A stretch of DNA of 64,000 nucleotides, taken from JANLVJ01 sp031363945. GTDB taxonomy: Bacteria > Bacteroidota > Bacteroidia > Sphingobacteriales > Sphingobacteriaceae. Positions 52,765 to 63,030 of the stretch are shown piece by piece. The stretch spans positions 1 to 64,000 of the forward strand of contig JANLVJ010000073.1 of the NCBI GenBank assembly GCA_031363945.1, given 5' to 3'. The translations under genes and the position numbers were made by a program. Each line of letters opens with the position of its first letter. Positions within the stretch are counted from its first letter, which is position 1. The notes below the pieces were generated by a model that saw nothing but the letters and a program-made list of their open reading frames with translations, did not search any database and was not told the DNA's origin.

Positions 52765-54021
52765 TTATCTAAGCATCGTTCTTGCTGCATCTTGTTTCAC
52801 CAGTATGAACAGTAAAATAGTAAAACTCCATAGTGATGACCCACCATAACTGATGAATGGCAGGGGTATGCCTATAACGGGAACTAGTCCGATGGTCATA
52901 CCCACATTAATGGTCAGGTGGAAGAAGATTATACAGGCTGCACCATATCCATAAACACGGCCAAATGTTGTTCTTTGCCTCTCAGCCAGCGTAATGATTC
53001 GCATCAGCAGGGCAACATATAACCCAATGACTACAAGAGCCCCGGCAAATCCCCATTCTTCACCAACGGTGCAAAATATAAAATCAGTTGTTTGTTCAGG
53101 CACAAAATCAAATTTTGTCTGTGTGCCTTGTAAAAAACCCTTACCCAGTAATCTACCTGAACCAATGGCAATCTGGGATTGATTTACATTATAGTAATTC
53201 CCTTTTAAATCAATGTCTTTGCCAACGAGATTATTTACTCTAACCCGTTGATGCGGCTTCAAAACGTTATTTATGAAAAATGGAACTGCAAAAATTAGCG
53301 TGGATGATAATATTGCCCCGAGAACCAGCAGGCTTAAATTCTTCCTGGTTTTACGCATATAATAAAAAATCATAAATCCTGATACGAGAATAAGCGCAAA
53401 AAGGTAAACAGACTTCACCAGTAATGATAAAACGAAAAGTGTGATACCCAGCAAGGTTATCAACAATACCCAGGGTGGCAACCCTTCTCTGAATAGAACG
53501 AAAATAAATGATGAGAACGTAAGTGAAGAACCAACATCCTGCAAGCCAACAAGTAGAAAAGGCAGGCCAACAATCGCAAAAGCAATGATACGGGTATTTA
53601 GATCCTGCCATTTTATGTTCGTTCCACTCATAAATCTGGCCAGGGCCAGACAGGTTGTTACTTTAGCGAATTCTGAGGGCTGTAGTCTGAAACTGCCAAT
53701 TTCAAACCAGTTTCGGTTTCCCATTACAGAACGGCCGAAAAACATAACTCCTATGACCATTAGCATAGTTATCGCATAAAAACCGTAGGAGAAGGTTGGG
53801 AAAAATTTACTGTCAAGTAATAAGATTACACAGGCTAATATTAATGCAGAACTGATCCAAACCACCTGTTTGCCATAATTGCGCTGCATATCGAATATCG
53901 AGATATGACGGGGATCGTAATTTGCGGCATAAATACTCATTAGACCTATGGCAACCAGGCAGCAGTAAAGTATGACAGTTATCCAGTCGATATTAAAAAA
54001 AATACTCCTGTTTTTTTCCAT
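52765..54021 (-). CDS. rodA: Rod-shape peptidoglycan glycosyltransferase RodA
   Basis: SEDS family polytopic membrane protein (about ten helices), 418 residues. Visible are VILYCCLVAIGLMSIYAA, FGRSVMGNRNWFEIGSFRLQPSEFAK, VGLQDVGSS (catalytic Asp region), GSGRLLGKGFLQGTQTKFDFVPEQTTDFIF and IPLPFISYGGSSL. It polymerises lipid II together with PBP2. Last gene of the mreBCD-mrdA-rodA operon; only three bases from mrdA. Confidence 0.96.
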   Translation of the reverse strand: MEKNRSIFFNIDWITVILYCCLVAIGLMSIYAANYDPRHISIFDMQRNYGKQVVWISSALILACVILLLDSKFFPTFSYGFYAITMLMVIGVMFFGRSVMGNRNWFEIGSFRLQPSEFAKVTTCLALARFMSGTNIKWQDLNTRIIAFAIVGLPFLLVGLQDVGSSLTFSSFIFVLFREGLPPWVLLITLLGITLFVLSLLVKSVYLFALILVSGFMIFYYMRKTRKNLSLLVLGAILSSTLIFAVPFFINNVLKPHQRVRVNNLVGKDIDLKGNYYNVNQSQIAIGSGRLLGKGFLQGTQTKFDFVPEQTTDFIFCTVGEEWGFAGALVVIGLYVALLMRIITLAERQRTTFGRVYGYGAACIIFFHLTINVGMTIGLVPVIGIPLPFISYGGSSLWSFTILLFILVKQDAARTMLR

Positions 54022-54024
54022 CAG

Positions 54025-56061
54025 TTAGGAGTGAGAAGGTATGTTGTCAACTTTTCGCTGAGTCACTTTATCATTTACAGGAGGTCTGTTAACTGATGGT
54101 TTAGGTTTCAAATTTTCTGGCTTCCGTATATTATTTCTAATAGCAGGTATTAAACCTTTCGCTGCTGAACTATCTGGTTTCTTATGTTTGGGCCTTTCCT
54201 GTACATTGGTTGCGCTTTTCACGGACATAATGCTTTTCACTCCAAAAGCTGCTGGCAGAATCACTGCATCCATGATATTCTTTTCCATTTCTGGTCGTGA
54301 AATAGAATCACGCAGGTATTTTTCAATCATAAGACTAGCAATAGGACCTGCCCAGTAAGCGCCCTGACCTGCGTTCTCAACAATTACTGATATCGCAATT
54401 TTTGGATTTTCACGTGGAGCAAATGCAACGAATACCGAATGATCTTCTCCGTGTGGGTTTTGTGCTGTTCCGGTTTTGGCACAGATATGTATTCCTGGTA
54501 TGCGTGAACGAATGGCTGTTCCTTCTTCAACGACTAGCTGCATACCATCATGAACGGCATTGAAATAGCTTGTGTCAATACCTAATGAGTGCATTACTTT
54601 AAATTCAGGACGAATAAACTTATTTTTTCCGATTGAAATAATAGAGTGGGGGGTAAAATAAAATCCCTTATTTGCAATTGCCGCCATTTCATTTGCCATC
54701 TGTAAAGGTGTCACATCTAGTTCACCCTGCCCGATTGCCAGAGAAATAATAGAGTTTGCATTCCAATGACCTTTACCGTGCATCTTGTCATAAAGCGCAA
54801 GATTGGGTAGCCGGCCGTGTTTCTCATTTGGCACATCAATACCCAATAAATTCCCGAAACCAAATTTGGTCATGAAATTACGCCAGAGTGTAAAATTCTG
54901 TGGAACATTATGGTAGGGGCCATCGGTAATTACCTTATTAAATACACTACAGAAATACGAATTACTCGACCATTGCAATGCTCCCCGCATATCAAGGGCC
55001 GGCAATTTATGAAAGTTTTTTACCAGGTGTCGGCCGGCATAATAGCCTATGCCTCCAGGGAAAACAGTGCTTGGCTGAATTAGACCTTCTTGCTGACCAA
55101 TTAACGCCTGTACTGGTTTTATAGCTGATCCTGGTGGGTAATATGCTTGTAAAGGTCTCATGTACAATGGCAGGTAAGGGTCTGTATAGAGTTTACTGAA
55201 ATTTTTACCACGGTCACGGCCAACCAGTAAATTAGGATCATAACTGGGGCTGCTTATCAGGGCCAGTATTTCACCGGTTTTTGGCTCAATGACGACAATA
55301 CTGCCCAGTTTATTTTTCATGAGCTTTTCTCCGTACTCCTGAAGATCTGCACTGATTGAACTGATCATTTTATCACCACCTACGGCAAGTGTATCGTATC
55401 TGCCACCCTCGTAGCTGCCTTTTTCAGTATTATGAACATCATATAATACCATACGTACGCCTCGCTGACCTCTTAATATGTTTTCATAAGAGCCTTCAAT
55501 ACCGCTCATTCCGATATAATCACCCTGGCGGTAAAATCCATTTGAATGATCTATGATACGGTCATTTACTTCCCCAACATAGCCTAAAAGCTGTGCGGCA
55601 ATAGGTCGGGGGTAATTTCTAACTGTTCTGTTCTGAACATAAAAACCTTTAAACTGATATAAAATTTCTTGGAGGCGGGCATATGTCTCAACTGAGAGCT
55701 GCTTTTCAACAATGAAGGCTTTATAAGGAGATTTTTTTCTGCCGTCACGATAGCTTTTTATGAAATCAGCTTTTGGCGTGTTAATGAGTGCACATAGCTG
55801 GGCCGTATCAAAAGCCTTTACTTCACGGGGTATTGCCATAAGATCATATACCGGGGTATTTTGAACCAATATTTTACCTGTGCGATCAGCTACTGCGCCT
55901 CTTGCAGGATAAACAATTAGTTTTCTGATAACATTATTTTCTGAGGCAATGAAGTATGACTTGTCGATCATCTGAATATAGAAAATCCGTGTAAGCAGTA
56001 TGATGGCTACACAAAAAATAATTCCCTGAATGATGAATCTTCGTTCGAAAAATGTGTTCAT
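54025..56061 (-). CDS. mrdA: Penicillin-binding protein 2
   Basis: Transpeptidase for lateral wall growth, 678 residues. N-terminal membrane anchor (GIIFCVAIILLTRIFYIQM), then the dimerisation domain (ARGAVADRTGKIL) and the catalytic domain with SxxK in PGSAIKPVQ (about residue 312), SxN in SSNSYFCSV and KTG in AKTGTAQNPHGE. The C-terminus is extended by about 60 basic, Pro-rich residues (RPKHKKPDSSAAK). The start overlaps mreD by four bases. Confidence 0.96.
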   Translation of the reverse strand: MNTFFERRFIIQGIIFCVAIILLTRIFYIQMIDKSYFIASENNVIRKLIVYPARGAVADRTGKILVQNTPVYDLMAIPREVKAFDTAQLCALINTPKADFIKSYRDGRKKSPYKAFIVEKQLSVETYARLQEILYQFKGFYVQNRTVRNYPRPIAAQLLGYVGEVNDRIIDHSNGFYRQGDYIGMSGIEGSYENILRGQRGVRMVLYDVHNTEKGSYEGGRYDTLAVGGDKMISSISADLQEYGEKLMKNKLGSIVVIEPKTGEILALISSPSYDPNLLVGRDRGKNFSKLYTDPYLPLYMRPLQAYYPPGSAIKPVQALIGQQEGLIQPSTVFPGGIGYYAGRHLVKNFHKLPALDMRGALQWSSNSYFCSVFNKVITDGPYHNVPQNFTLWRNFMTKFGFGNLLGIDVPNEKHGRLPNLALYDKMHGKGHWNANSIISLAIGQGELDVTPLQMANEMAAIANKGFYFTPHSIISIGKNKFIRPEFKVMHSLGIDTSYFNAVHDGMQLVVEEGTAIRSRIPGIHICAKTGTAQNPHGEDHSVFVAFAPRENPKIAISVIVENAGQGAYWAGPIASLMIEKYLRDSISRPEMEKNIMDAVILPAAFGVKSIMSVKSATNVQERPKHKKPDSSAAKGLIPAIRNNIRKPENLKPKPSVNRPPVNDKVTQRKVDNIPSHS

Positions 56062-56579
56062 TGTTTAGTGCGCCGCCCGAATAACAGATACTGACTTAAA
56101 ATCACAAGTGAAAGGGTAAAAATTGAACTTGATATAACTCTTAAAATAATATAAAAAAATTCTGAGATCCTGAAAATGTCGACTGATATGAGTATTAGGT
56201 GATGGGCAAGAATCATCAGGATTGCATAGGTCATGAACCGATTGAAACCCATATTTCTTAAGGTTGGTTCTGTATAGAACTCTGAGCCACCACGAGGGTT
56301 CAACAAGCCAAGGGTTACAATTCTGACAAAAGCCATCATTACACAGGCAGTGGCATGTAAACCAATTGTTCCGCTAAAAGCGTCTACAGAAATACCCAGC
56401 GCAAATGATAGGGCAAAAAGCCAGAAAACCGGAATATCAATCGGAAGCAAGATGATAAACAATATGTAAAGGTAGGGGTTGGCCAAATTATAATACAGAC
56501 CAATATTGTTTAGCAGCAATACCTGCAAGAGAACCAGAAATACAAAACGGATAGTGTTTGAAACAAAGAGATTTATCAT
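56058..56579 (-). CDS. mreD: Rod shape-determining protein MreD
   Basis: Membrane protein of 173 residues with about five helices (MINLFVSNTIRFVFLVLLQ, YLYILFIILLPIDIPVFWL, LGISVDAFSGTIGLHATACV). Bacteroidota MreD is poorly conserved in sequence, so the call rests on size, hydrophobicity, FSGTIGLHA and position between mreC and mrdA with overlaps or 2-base gaps. Confidence 0.92.
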   Translation of the reverse strand: MINLFVSNTIRFVFLVLLQVLLLNNIGLYYNLANPYLYILFIILLPIDIPVFWLFALSFALGISVDAFSGTIGLHATACVMMAFVRIVTLGLLNPRGGSEFYTEPTLRNMGFNRFMTYAILMILAHHLILISVDIFRISEFFYIILRVISSSIFTLSLVILSQYLLFGRRTKQ

Positions 56580-56581
56580 GT

Positions 56582-57412
56582 TTACTGCTTATCCTCCTGT
56601 TTTAACTGCAACTGTTTCTTTTCGAGTTCAAGTTTGTTCTTCACAATATAAACATACTGCAGGCTGTTAAAATCAGTATTAAGCCGTACATCAATTGTAT
56701 AAAAACTATCCCCGTTATTTGCACTGAATTTAGCTACCCTGCCAATCATAATTCCCTCTGGAAATAATGAGAAACCTGAAGTTTCAATAGTATCACCTTT
56801 TTTGAGCTCTATATGATTTGGCACTTCTTTAAGAGATGCAATCCTGTAGTCAATTCCATCCCAGGTTAGTGAGCCTATGTCTTTTGTTCGCTTGAGCCTT
56901 ACGCTAAAGCTTGAGGCTTTATGAAGCACTGAAATTGCCGAGCTAAAATGTAAACTTACATCTTTCACAATGCCCACAATACCCATGGGGCTGATAATTC
57001 CCATCCCGGGGCTGATGCCTTCGATTGAGCCCTTGTCGAGCATCAGGTAATTATCACGGTGGGAAATAGAGTTGTTTATTACTTTCGCCACCGTATAGGT
57101 GTACTGAATATGATGGGCTGTATCTTTAACTGCATTTTCTGCTGCGGCATTGCTATATGAAGAAGAATGCAATTCTTCTCTTAATCTACTGTTTTCTGTG
57201 GCCAGACTGTCATTAACTTTATTCAGGTTAAGATAGTTCCTGATAGAACTCTCTTTTTCATAAATATTGCCGGCAACCTGATTTGCTGAGTTTAAAAAAA
57301 TAGCACCCTGAAACGAATTATTTCGGGTAACAAGATAAAGTGACAAAACCTCAAACGTTAAAAACCAGAAAAATGCGCGGTTCCTGAAAAGAAATAACCA
57401 AAGATTACGCAT
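56582..57412 (-). CDS. mreC: Rod shape-determining protein MreC
   Basis: Bitopic protein of 276 residues. N-terminal membrane helix (AFFWFLTFEVLSLYLV), coiled coil (LNLNKVNDSLATENSRLREELH), then the beta-rich periplasmic domain (VAKVINNSISHRDNYLMLDKGS, GISPGMGIISPMGIVGIV). It scaffolds the elongation complex with MreD and PBP2. Two bases from mreD, nine from mreB. Confidence 0.95.
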   Translation of the reverse strand: MRNLWLFLFRNRAFFWFLTFEVLSLYLVTRNNSFQGAIFLNSANQVAGNIYEKESSIRNYLNLNKVNDSLATENSRLREELHSSSYSNAAAENAVKDTAHHIQYTYTVAKVINNSISHRDNYLMLDKGSIEGISPGMGIISPMGIVGIVKDVSLHFSSAISVLHKASSFSVRLKRTKDIGSLTWDGIDYRIASLKEVPNHIELKKGDTIETSGFSLFPEGIMIGRVAKFSANNGDSFYTIDVRLNTDFNSLQYVYIVKNKLELEKKQLQLKQEDKQ

Positions 57413-57421
57413 TAAGACAGT

Positions 57422-58444
57422 TTAAGGCATTAGAAACCTGAAATTACGAATATTTTTTAAAGCGATGCCTGTTCCTCTAACAACTGCACGTAAAGGGTCT
57501 TCAGCAACATGAACCGGCAGCTTGGTCTTAGTGGCTATTCTTTTATCAAGACCTCTTAATAATGCACCACCCCCTGTTAAATAAATTCCTGTCTGGTAAA
57601 TATCAGCAGAAAGTTCAGGAGGCGTAATTTCAAGCGCTTTTAAAATTGCTTCTTCAATCTTTGAAATTGATTTATCTAGACAATGAGCAATTTCAGTATA
57701 GGAAACCATAATCTGTTTTGGCACACCGGTCATCAGATCACGACCCTGAACAGCAAAATCTGATGGTGGATCAGGAAGTTCAGGCAGCGCTGAACCGACT
57801 TCAATTTTAATTTTTTCGGCCGTACGGTCACCGATCAGGATATTATGTTGACGGCGCATGTAATTCACGATGTCAGAATCGAAATTATCACCGGCAACCC
57901 TGATCGACTGGTCACAGACAATACCTGAAAGTGCTATAACTGCAATCTCTGTAGTACCGCCTCCAATATCGATGATCATATTGCCCATTGGCTCTTCAAC
58001 GTCAATACCTATACCTATGGCTGCTGCCATTGGCTCATGAATAAGATATACTTCTTTGGCGCCTGCAATTTCAGCTGAATCCCTTACAGCACGCTTTTCA
58101 ACCTCTGTGATACCTGAAGGAATGCAGACAACCATTCTTAAAGAAGGGAAAAGCCAACCTTTACCGCCATTAATCATTTTTATCATTCCTCTTATCATAT
58201 GCTCTGCGGCATCAAAATCAGCGATAACTCCGTCTTTAAGCGGGCGAACAGTTTTTATGTTTTCGTGTGTTTTACCATCCATTTGCATGGCCTGCTTGCC
58301 GATAGCAATAAGTTTACCGGTTTTGCGATCAATGGCAACTATGGAAGGTTCATCTACAACAACTTTGTCATTATGGATAATCAGGGTATTTGCGGTACCT
58401 AAATCAATAGCAATTTCCTGAGTGAAAAAATTAAAGAGACCCAT
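57422..58444 (-). CDS. mreB: Rod shape-determining actin homologue MreB
   Basis: Cytoskeletal ATPase that orients cell-wall synthesis, 340 residues. Actin-fold motifs: DLGTANTLI, VEEPMGNMIIDIGGGTTEIAV, HEPMAAAIG and TGGGALLRGLDKRI. The N-terminus MGLFNFFTQEIAI fits Bacteroidota MreB. First gene of the operon, with a TAnnTTTG element 40 bases upstream. Confidence 0.97.
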   Translation of the reverse strand: MGLFNFFTQEIAIDLGTANTLIIHNDKVVVDEPSIVAIDRKTGKLIAIGKQAMQMDGKTHENIKTVRPLKDGVIADFDAAEHMIRGMIKMINGGKGWLFPSLRMVVCIPSGITEVEKRAVRDSAEIAGAKEVYLIHEPMAAAIGIGIDVEEPMGNMIIDIGGGTTEIAVIALSGIVCDQSIRVAGDNFDSDIVNYMRRQHNILIGDRTAEKIKIEVGSALPELPDPPSDFAVQGRDLMTGVPKQIMVSYTEIAHCLDKSISKIEEAILKALEITPPELSADIYQTGIYLTGGGALLRGLDKRIATKTKLPVHVAEDPLRAVVRGTGIALKNIRNFRFLMP

Positions 58445-58483
58445 TCCTGAAGGTGAATAAATTGGTTAAGAGACAGTGGAAAG

Positions 58484-58491
58484 CAAATATA
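58484..58491 (-). promoter_or_regulatory. Bacteroidota -7 element for the mre operon
   Basis: Minus strand TATATTTG is an exact TAnnTTTG match, 39 bases before the mreB start. No -33 box at standard spacing. Confidence 0.5.
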
Positions 58492-58500
58492 AAGATAAAG

Positions 58501-58531
58501 CCCTTTTATTTTAATGTTTCAAAATAAAGGG
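58501..58531 (-). terminator. AT-rich hairpin, possible terminator of the efflux operon
   Basis: CCCTTTTATTTT and AAAATAAAGGG can pair (one bulged base). The hairpin lies just upstream of the mreB promoter and about 180 bases past the RND stop. It may be a weak terminator; evidence is limited to the stem. Confidence 0.35.
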
Positions 58532-58712
58532 AGAAATAAATTTTATTGCCAGAAATTCAAATTTATACTTAAATGCTGCTTAATTATGCATACGTGAACC
58601 TTTTATATAATGAGTAAGAGGTCAAATAATGCAATTAATGCTTAACGACCTGTATTACTTATTATTACGCTTCTGTAGCTCAGAATGTTTAGTATTCTGC
58701 AGATTTATTTTA

Positions 58713-61700
58713 TCAATAGCGATCTGATGAATCTTTATCAGTATCATTCTTGTGCAGGCTCTGAAGTTCTGAAAGTTTTTTCTTGCCATAGGCAATTTTC
58801 ACAATCAGGACAAAGAGAACGGGAACAATGAATATGGCTATAGAAGTTGCTGCAATCATGCCGCCAAGAACCGTGAATCCGAGGGTCTGCCTGGCAATTG
58901 CTCCTGCACCCTCGGCAAAGGTAAGTGGTGATACACCCAGAATAAAAGCCAGTGAAGTCATGATAATTGGTCTCAGTCTCAGGTGAACAGCATCAAGGGT
59001 AGCCTCTATTACATCGATCCCATTATCAACCCGCTCTTTGGCGAATTCGACAATTAAAATAGCATTTTTGGCAGCCAGACCTATCAGCGTAATCAGACCG
59101 ATCTGTGCGTAGACATTGTTGTCAAGGCTTGGAAGAAACGATAGCGTCAGGATAGCACCAAAGGCACCTATTGGTACGGCCAGCAATACAGAAAAGGGAA
59201 TAGCCCAACTTTCATAAAGTGCAGCCAGAAAAAGAAACACAAACAGAATTGAGAGCCCGAAAATATAGATACTGCTACTACCCGAAGCAATCTCTTCTCT
59301 GCTCAAACCACTAAATTCGTACGTGTAGCTTGATGGTAATGTTTTGGCTGCTGTTTCCTTCAGCGCTTCTATTGCCTCTCCACTGCTGAAACCAGGCTTA
59401 GGGGTGCCATTAAATTCAACTGAGCGAAAAAGATTATAATGAGAAATCAGAGGTGCATTTTGTTCAAGTCTATAACTGATCAAAGTTTTAAGCGGTAACA
59501 TGGTGCCAGCCTGGTTGCGTACATAATAATAGCCAAGCTGGCTGATATCTGCCCTGTAACTTGAATCAGCCTGGGCAACAACCCTAAATGTTCGGCCATA
59601 CAGGGTAAAATCATTAATATACGAACTGCCCAGATAAACCTGTAATGTCTGAAATACGTCTTTAATATTTACTCCAAGTTTTCTGCATTGTTCACGATCA
59701 ACGGTAAGCCTGTAAACTGGATTACGGGCATTAAAGAAAGTAAAAGCTCTACCTATCTCAGGCCTTTTATTAATTGCGGCCGTAAAGCTCTGTATGTTCT
59801 GCTGCATTCCGGCTAAATCACTATTGCTTGCCTTTTGCTCGATTTCAAATGTAAAACCAGCAGTTTGTCCGAGTCCAGGGATTGGTGGCGGAGGTATGAC
59901 AACCACATTTGCATCTATTAGTGAACTGAATGACTTAACCATCTCGGCAATGACAGCCTTCAGCTGAAGTTTCTTATCAGTGCGCTGGTCCCAGGGTTTC
60001 AGTTGCACGAAAACAGTACCGCTATTCGATTTAGAGGCAAAAGTTACTACATTCAGCCCTCCAAGGGCTGCATAATGACCCACAGCCTTGATTGAATCAA
60101 TTTTTTTCATCAATGTTCTCAGCACAAACAGTGAACGGCTCGTCGATGCCCCTTCAGGAAGTTCATAAGTTATGAAGATACGTCCTTCATCTTCAGTCGG
60201 GATAAAGCCTGAAGGTTTACTTCTAAACATAAATATGGCCGCTACACTCAGGCTTATGAGCAAAATGATAATATACCTGGCTCCCGAAATACTGTGTTTG
60301 ACCCCAATGGTGTACTTTGATGACATTCTTTCGAACCAATTGTTAAAAGAATCAAAAAACCGTTCGAGCCAGTTCTTTTTTGATGATTCATCCCGTTCTT
60401 TCAATAAGATCGAACATAATGCAGGAGTAAGTGAAAGTGCGATGAAAGCAGAAAGCAAAACAGAAATAGCAATTGTAATGGCAAATTGCTGATAAAGCCG
60501 GCCAACAATTCCAGGAATAAAACCAACAGGTACAAAGACTGCCGCTAAAATTAAAGCAATAGCAATGACAGGAGCACTGATATCAGCCATGGCTTTTTCA
60601 GTTGCTTCTCTGGCTGAAAGTTTTTGGGTATCCATATAATGCTGTACGGCTTCTACTACAACGATGGCATCATCGACAACAATTCCTATGGCAAGAACAA
60701 ACCCAAATAAAGTGAGTGTATTTATGGTAAACCCCAATGGAATAAAAAACATAAAGGTGCCAATAATTGATACCGGAATGGCAAGTACTGGAATCAGGGT
60801 TGCACGCCAGTTTTGTAAGAAGATATAAACCACCAAGGTCACAAGTAGAAGCGCGATAACCAGGGTTTTTACTACTTCAGAAATTGATACCTGTACGACT
60901 GACACACCCTCAAATGGTATAACATAATCAACATCTGTAGGAAATGATTTTTTTAATTCTTCCATCTGTTTGTAAATCCCTTCTGCTACTTTTAGCGAGT
61001 TGCTACCAGGTGCCTGATATACCAGCAGGTATGAAGCCCGGCGACCATCAACAAATGAATTATTGCTGTAGTTGAATTTTCCAAGCTCAACATGAGCGAC
61101 ATCTTTTAGGTAGACTATTGAACCGGTAGCAGGATTGCTTTTAACAATAATGCGTCTGAACTCCTCGGGTTTACTAAGCCGTGCATTTACCAGTACTGTA
61201 TATTCGAATGACTGATCACCTTTTTGCGGTGGTGAGCCAATTGAACCAGCTGCTACCTGTAGATTTTGTTCATTAAGGGCATTTACGATATCTCCAGCTG
61301 TAAGCCTCAATGCAGCCATCTTATCAGGCTGAAGCCAGAGCCTCATGCTAAAATCATCTGTACGGGTTATAATATCTCCTACACCATCAACTCTTCCTAA
61401 TGGGTCTTTAACGTAAATATTTGCGTAGTTATCGAGAAATTGCACATTATGACTGCTTTTAGGAGCGAATATAGCGACCAGCATCAAGATAGCAGGATTG
61501 CGCTTGCGGGTGATTACTCCCAGTTGCTTAACCTCAGCTGGTAAAACCGGTTGGGCTATACTGACCCGGTTCTGAACGTCAAGTGTGGCAATATTAATAT
61601 TAGTACCAATATTAAAATAAGCATTGATCGTAAAGCTTCCGCTATTGGTACTACTACTTTGGAGATATGACATGCCAGGTGTACCATTGACCTGGGTTTC

Positions 61701-61898
61701 GATGGGGGTAACCACATTCTGTTCAACAGTCTGGGCATCAGCTCCTACATAACTACCTGTTATTTGCACCTGGGGAGGGGTGATCTCAGGATACTGACTA
61801 ATCGGTAGGTTAGAAAGTGCAAGAGTACCCACAATAACAATTACAAGTGAAATAACAATTGCGGTAACAGGTCTTTTAATAAATATGCTGGAAATCAT
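58713..61898 (-). CDS. AcrB-type RND multidrug efflux permease
   Basis: Proton-driven inner-membrane pump, 1061 residues, HAE-1 family. It has the full relay: Asp-Asp in GIVVDDAIVVVEAVQH, and Lys in LAAKNAILIVEFAKER. Other hallmarks are FIKRPVTAIVISLVIVIVGT, ISQYPEITPPQVQITGSYVGA and SNSGTVFVQLKPWDQR. It lies five bases after the adaptor gene. Compare the atypical RND at 17053-20304, which lacks two relay residues. Confidence 0.96.
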   Translation of the reverse strand: MISSIFIKRPVTAIVISLVIVIVGTLALSNLPISQYPEITPPQVQITGSYVGADAQTVEQNVVTPIETQVNGTPGMSYLQSSSTNSGSFTINAYFNIGTNINIATLDVQNRVSIAQPVLPAEVKQLGVITRKRNPAILMLVAIFAPKSSHNVQFLDNYANIYVKDPLGRVDGVGDIITRTDDFSMRLWLQPDKMAALRLTAGDIVNALNEQNLQVAAGSIGSPPQKGDQSFEYTVLVNARLSKPEEFRRIIVKSNPATGSIVYLKDVAHVELGKFNYSNNSFVDGRRASYLLVYQAPGSNSLKVAEGIYKQMEELKKSFPTDVDYVIPFEGVSVVQVSISEVVKTLVIALLLVTLVVYIFLQNWRATLIPVLAIPVSIIGTFMFFIPLGFTINTLTLFGFVLAIGIVVDDAIVVVEAVQHYMDTQKLSAREATEKAMADISAPVIAIALILAAVFVPVGFIPGIVGRLYQQFAITIAISVLLSAFIALSLTPALCSILLKERDESSKKNWLERFFDSFNNWFERMSSKYTIGVKHSISGARYIIILLISLSVAAIFMFRSKPSGFIPTEDEGRIFITYELPEGASTSRSLFVLRTLMKKIDSIKAVGHYAALGGLNVVTFASKSNSGTVFVQLKPWDQRTDKKLQLKAVIAEMVKSFSSLIDANVVVIPPPPIPGLGQTAGFTFEIEQKASNSDLAGMQQNIQSFTAAINKRPEIGRAFTFFNARNPVYRLTVDREQCRKLGVNIKDVFQTLQVYLGSSYINDFTLYGRTFRVVAQADSSYRADISQLGYYYVRNQAGTMLPLKTLISYRLEQNAPLISHYNLFRSVEFNGTPKPGFSSGEAIEALKETAAKTLPSSYTYEFSGLSREEIASGSSSIYIFGLSILFVFLFLAALYESWAIPFSVLLAVPIGAFGAILTLSFLPSLDNNVYAQIGLITLIGLAAKNAILIVEFAKERVDNGIDVIEATLDAVHLRLRPIIMTSLAFILGVSPLTFAEGAGAIARQTLGFTVLGGMIAATSIAIFIVPVLFVLIVKIAYGKKKLSELQSLHKNDTDKDSSDRY

Positions 61899-61903
61899 AC
61901 TGG

Positions 61904-62998
61904 CTAATTTATTTTGACTGATGATCCTTCTTTTAATTTTCCCATGCCTTCTGTAACGATGGTATCACCTTCTTTCAGGCCAGATTTAACAATCAGTTTA
62001 TCAGCGATAATCCTGCCCTGCAATATCTTTTTCTGATGGGCCTTGCCTTTCACAACTACAAATACAAATAGTTCACCCATAATTTCAGTAACAGACTTTG
62101 ACGGTATCAAAATCCCCTGACTTCCTTTTCCTTCTTTTATCGTCAGGGTAAGGTTCATACCTGGGCGTAAGAGTTGCTGATAATTTTCAAAATTCAGACG
62201 AATTGTTATGGTCCCCGTCTGAGGGTCAATGGCTCTATCGATAACACTGATATGGCCTGTTCCATTGTATTTTGAGCCGTCTGGCAGGTTCAAGGTAAAA
62301 GTAGAATCGGTCAGGGGCAGACGACTTTTGTAAAATCGCTGGAATAAGGGAAGATCAGCCTGGCTTACAATCACATCAGCTGCTATTGGGTTTATTGTTG
62401 AAATGGTATTTAAAAGCGTTTGTCCCGACTGAACCAATGTACCCAGTCTTACCTGACTGATACCGATCGTACCATTAAAAGGAGCTGTTATTTCAGAATA
62501 CCTAAGATCGGTTTCGGCACTTTTTACAGCCTGACGTGCAACTACAACCTGCAACTTTGTATTTTGTAGATCTGTCAGAGAATGATCTACCTGCTGACGG
62601 GCTACAGCATCTTGTTTCAGCAGGGCCTGGTACCTGCTTGCATCCTGACTTGCACGATCAAGATTGGCAATGGCTATCTGATAATTCGCTTTTGCCAGAT
62701 CGTAATTTGCCAGGTATTTGCTCTTGTCAATCTCATACAGCTTCTGTCCTTTTTTTACCTGTTGCCCTTCCTTAAAATAGAGCCCTGTAATAAAACCACT
62801 AACATTGGTGCGTAATTCAGTTAAATTTAGCGCATTAATTGTAGCCGGGTATTGCGTGCTGAATGCTGATGAACCAGTGCTAACTTTTACTACCCGTACA
62901 GGTACTTGCAGCGTTGCTGGATCAACTGCTTTTGGCGCATGTGAACAGGAAAACATTACTAAAATGCCAGATGCTACCAGAAAGCGAATTTTTTTCAT
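61904..62998 (-). CDS. AcrA-type periplasmic adaptor lipoprotein
   Basis: 364 residues with lipoprotein signal (VASGILVMFSCS, Cys in the lipobox), lipoyl half VSGFITGLYFKEGQQVKKGQKL, helical hairpin (about 100-165), ITAPFNGTIGISQVRLGTLV, and C-terminal membrane-proximal domain (GMNLTLTIKEGKG, LIPSKSVTEIMGELFVFVV). Couples AcrB-type pump and TolC. Five bases upstream of the RND gene and about 30 after the TolC gene. Confidence 0.95.
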   Translation of the reverse strand: MKKIRFLVASGILVMFSCSHAPKAVDPATLQVPVRVVKVSTGSSAFSTQYPATINALNLTELRTNVSGFITGLYFKEGQQVKKGQKLYEIDKSKYLANYDLAKANYQIAIANLDRASQDASRYQALLKQDAVARQQVDHSLTDLQNTKLQVVVARQAVKSAETDLRYSEITAPFNGTIGISQVRLGTLVQSGQTLLNTISTINPIAADVIVSQADLPLFQRFYKSRLPLTDSTFTLNLPDGSKYNGTGHISVIDRAIDPQTGTITIRLNFENYQQLLRPGMNLTLTIKEGKGSQGILIPSKSVTEIMGELFVFVVVKGKAHQKKILQGRIIADKLIVKSGLKEGDTIVTEGMGKLKEGSSVKIN

Positions 62999-63030
62999 AT
63001 TGATTTAATCTTTAAGAATCTTAACAGAGC

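Noticed and set aside
58650..58712. A tRNA-like GTAGCTCAG sequence
   Set aside because: No acceptor, D or T stems can be formed around it; only a six-base hairpin is present.
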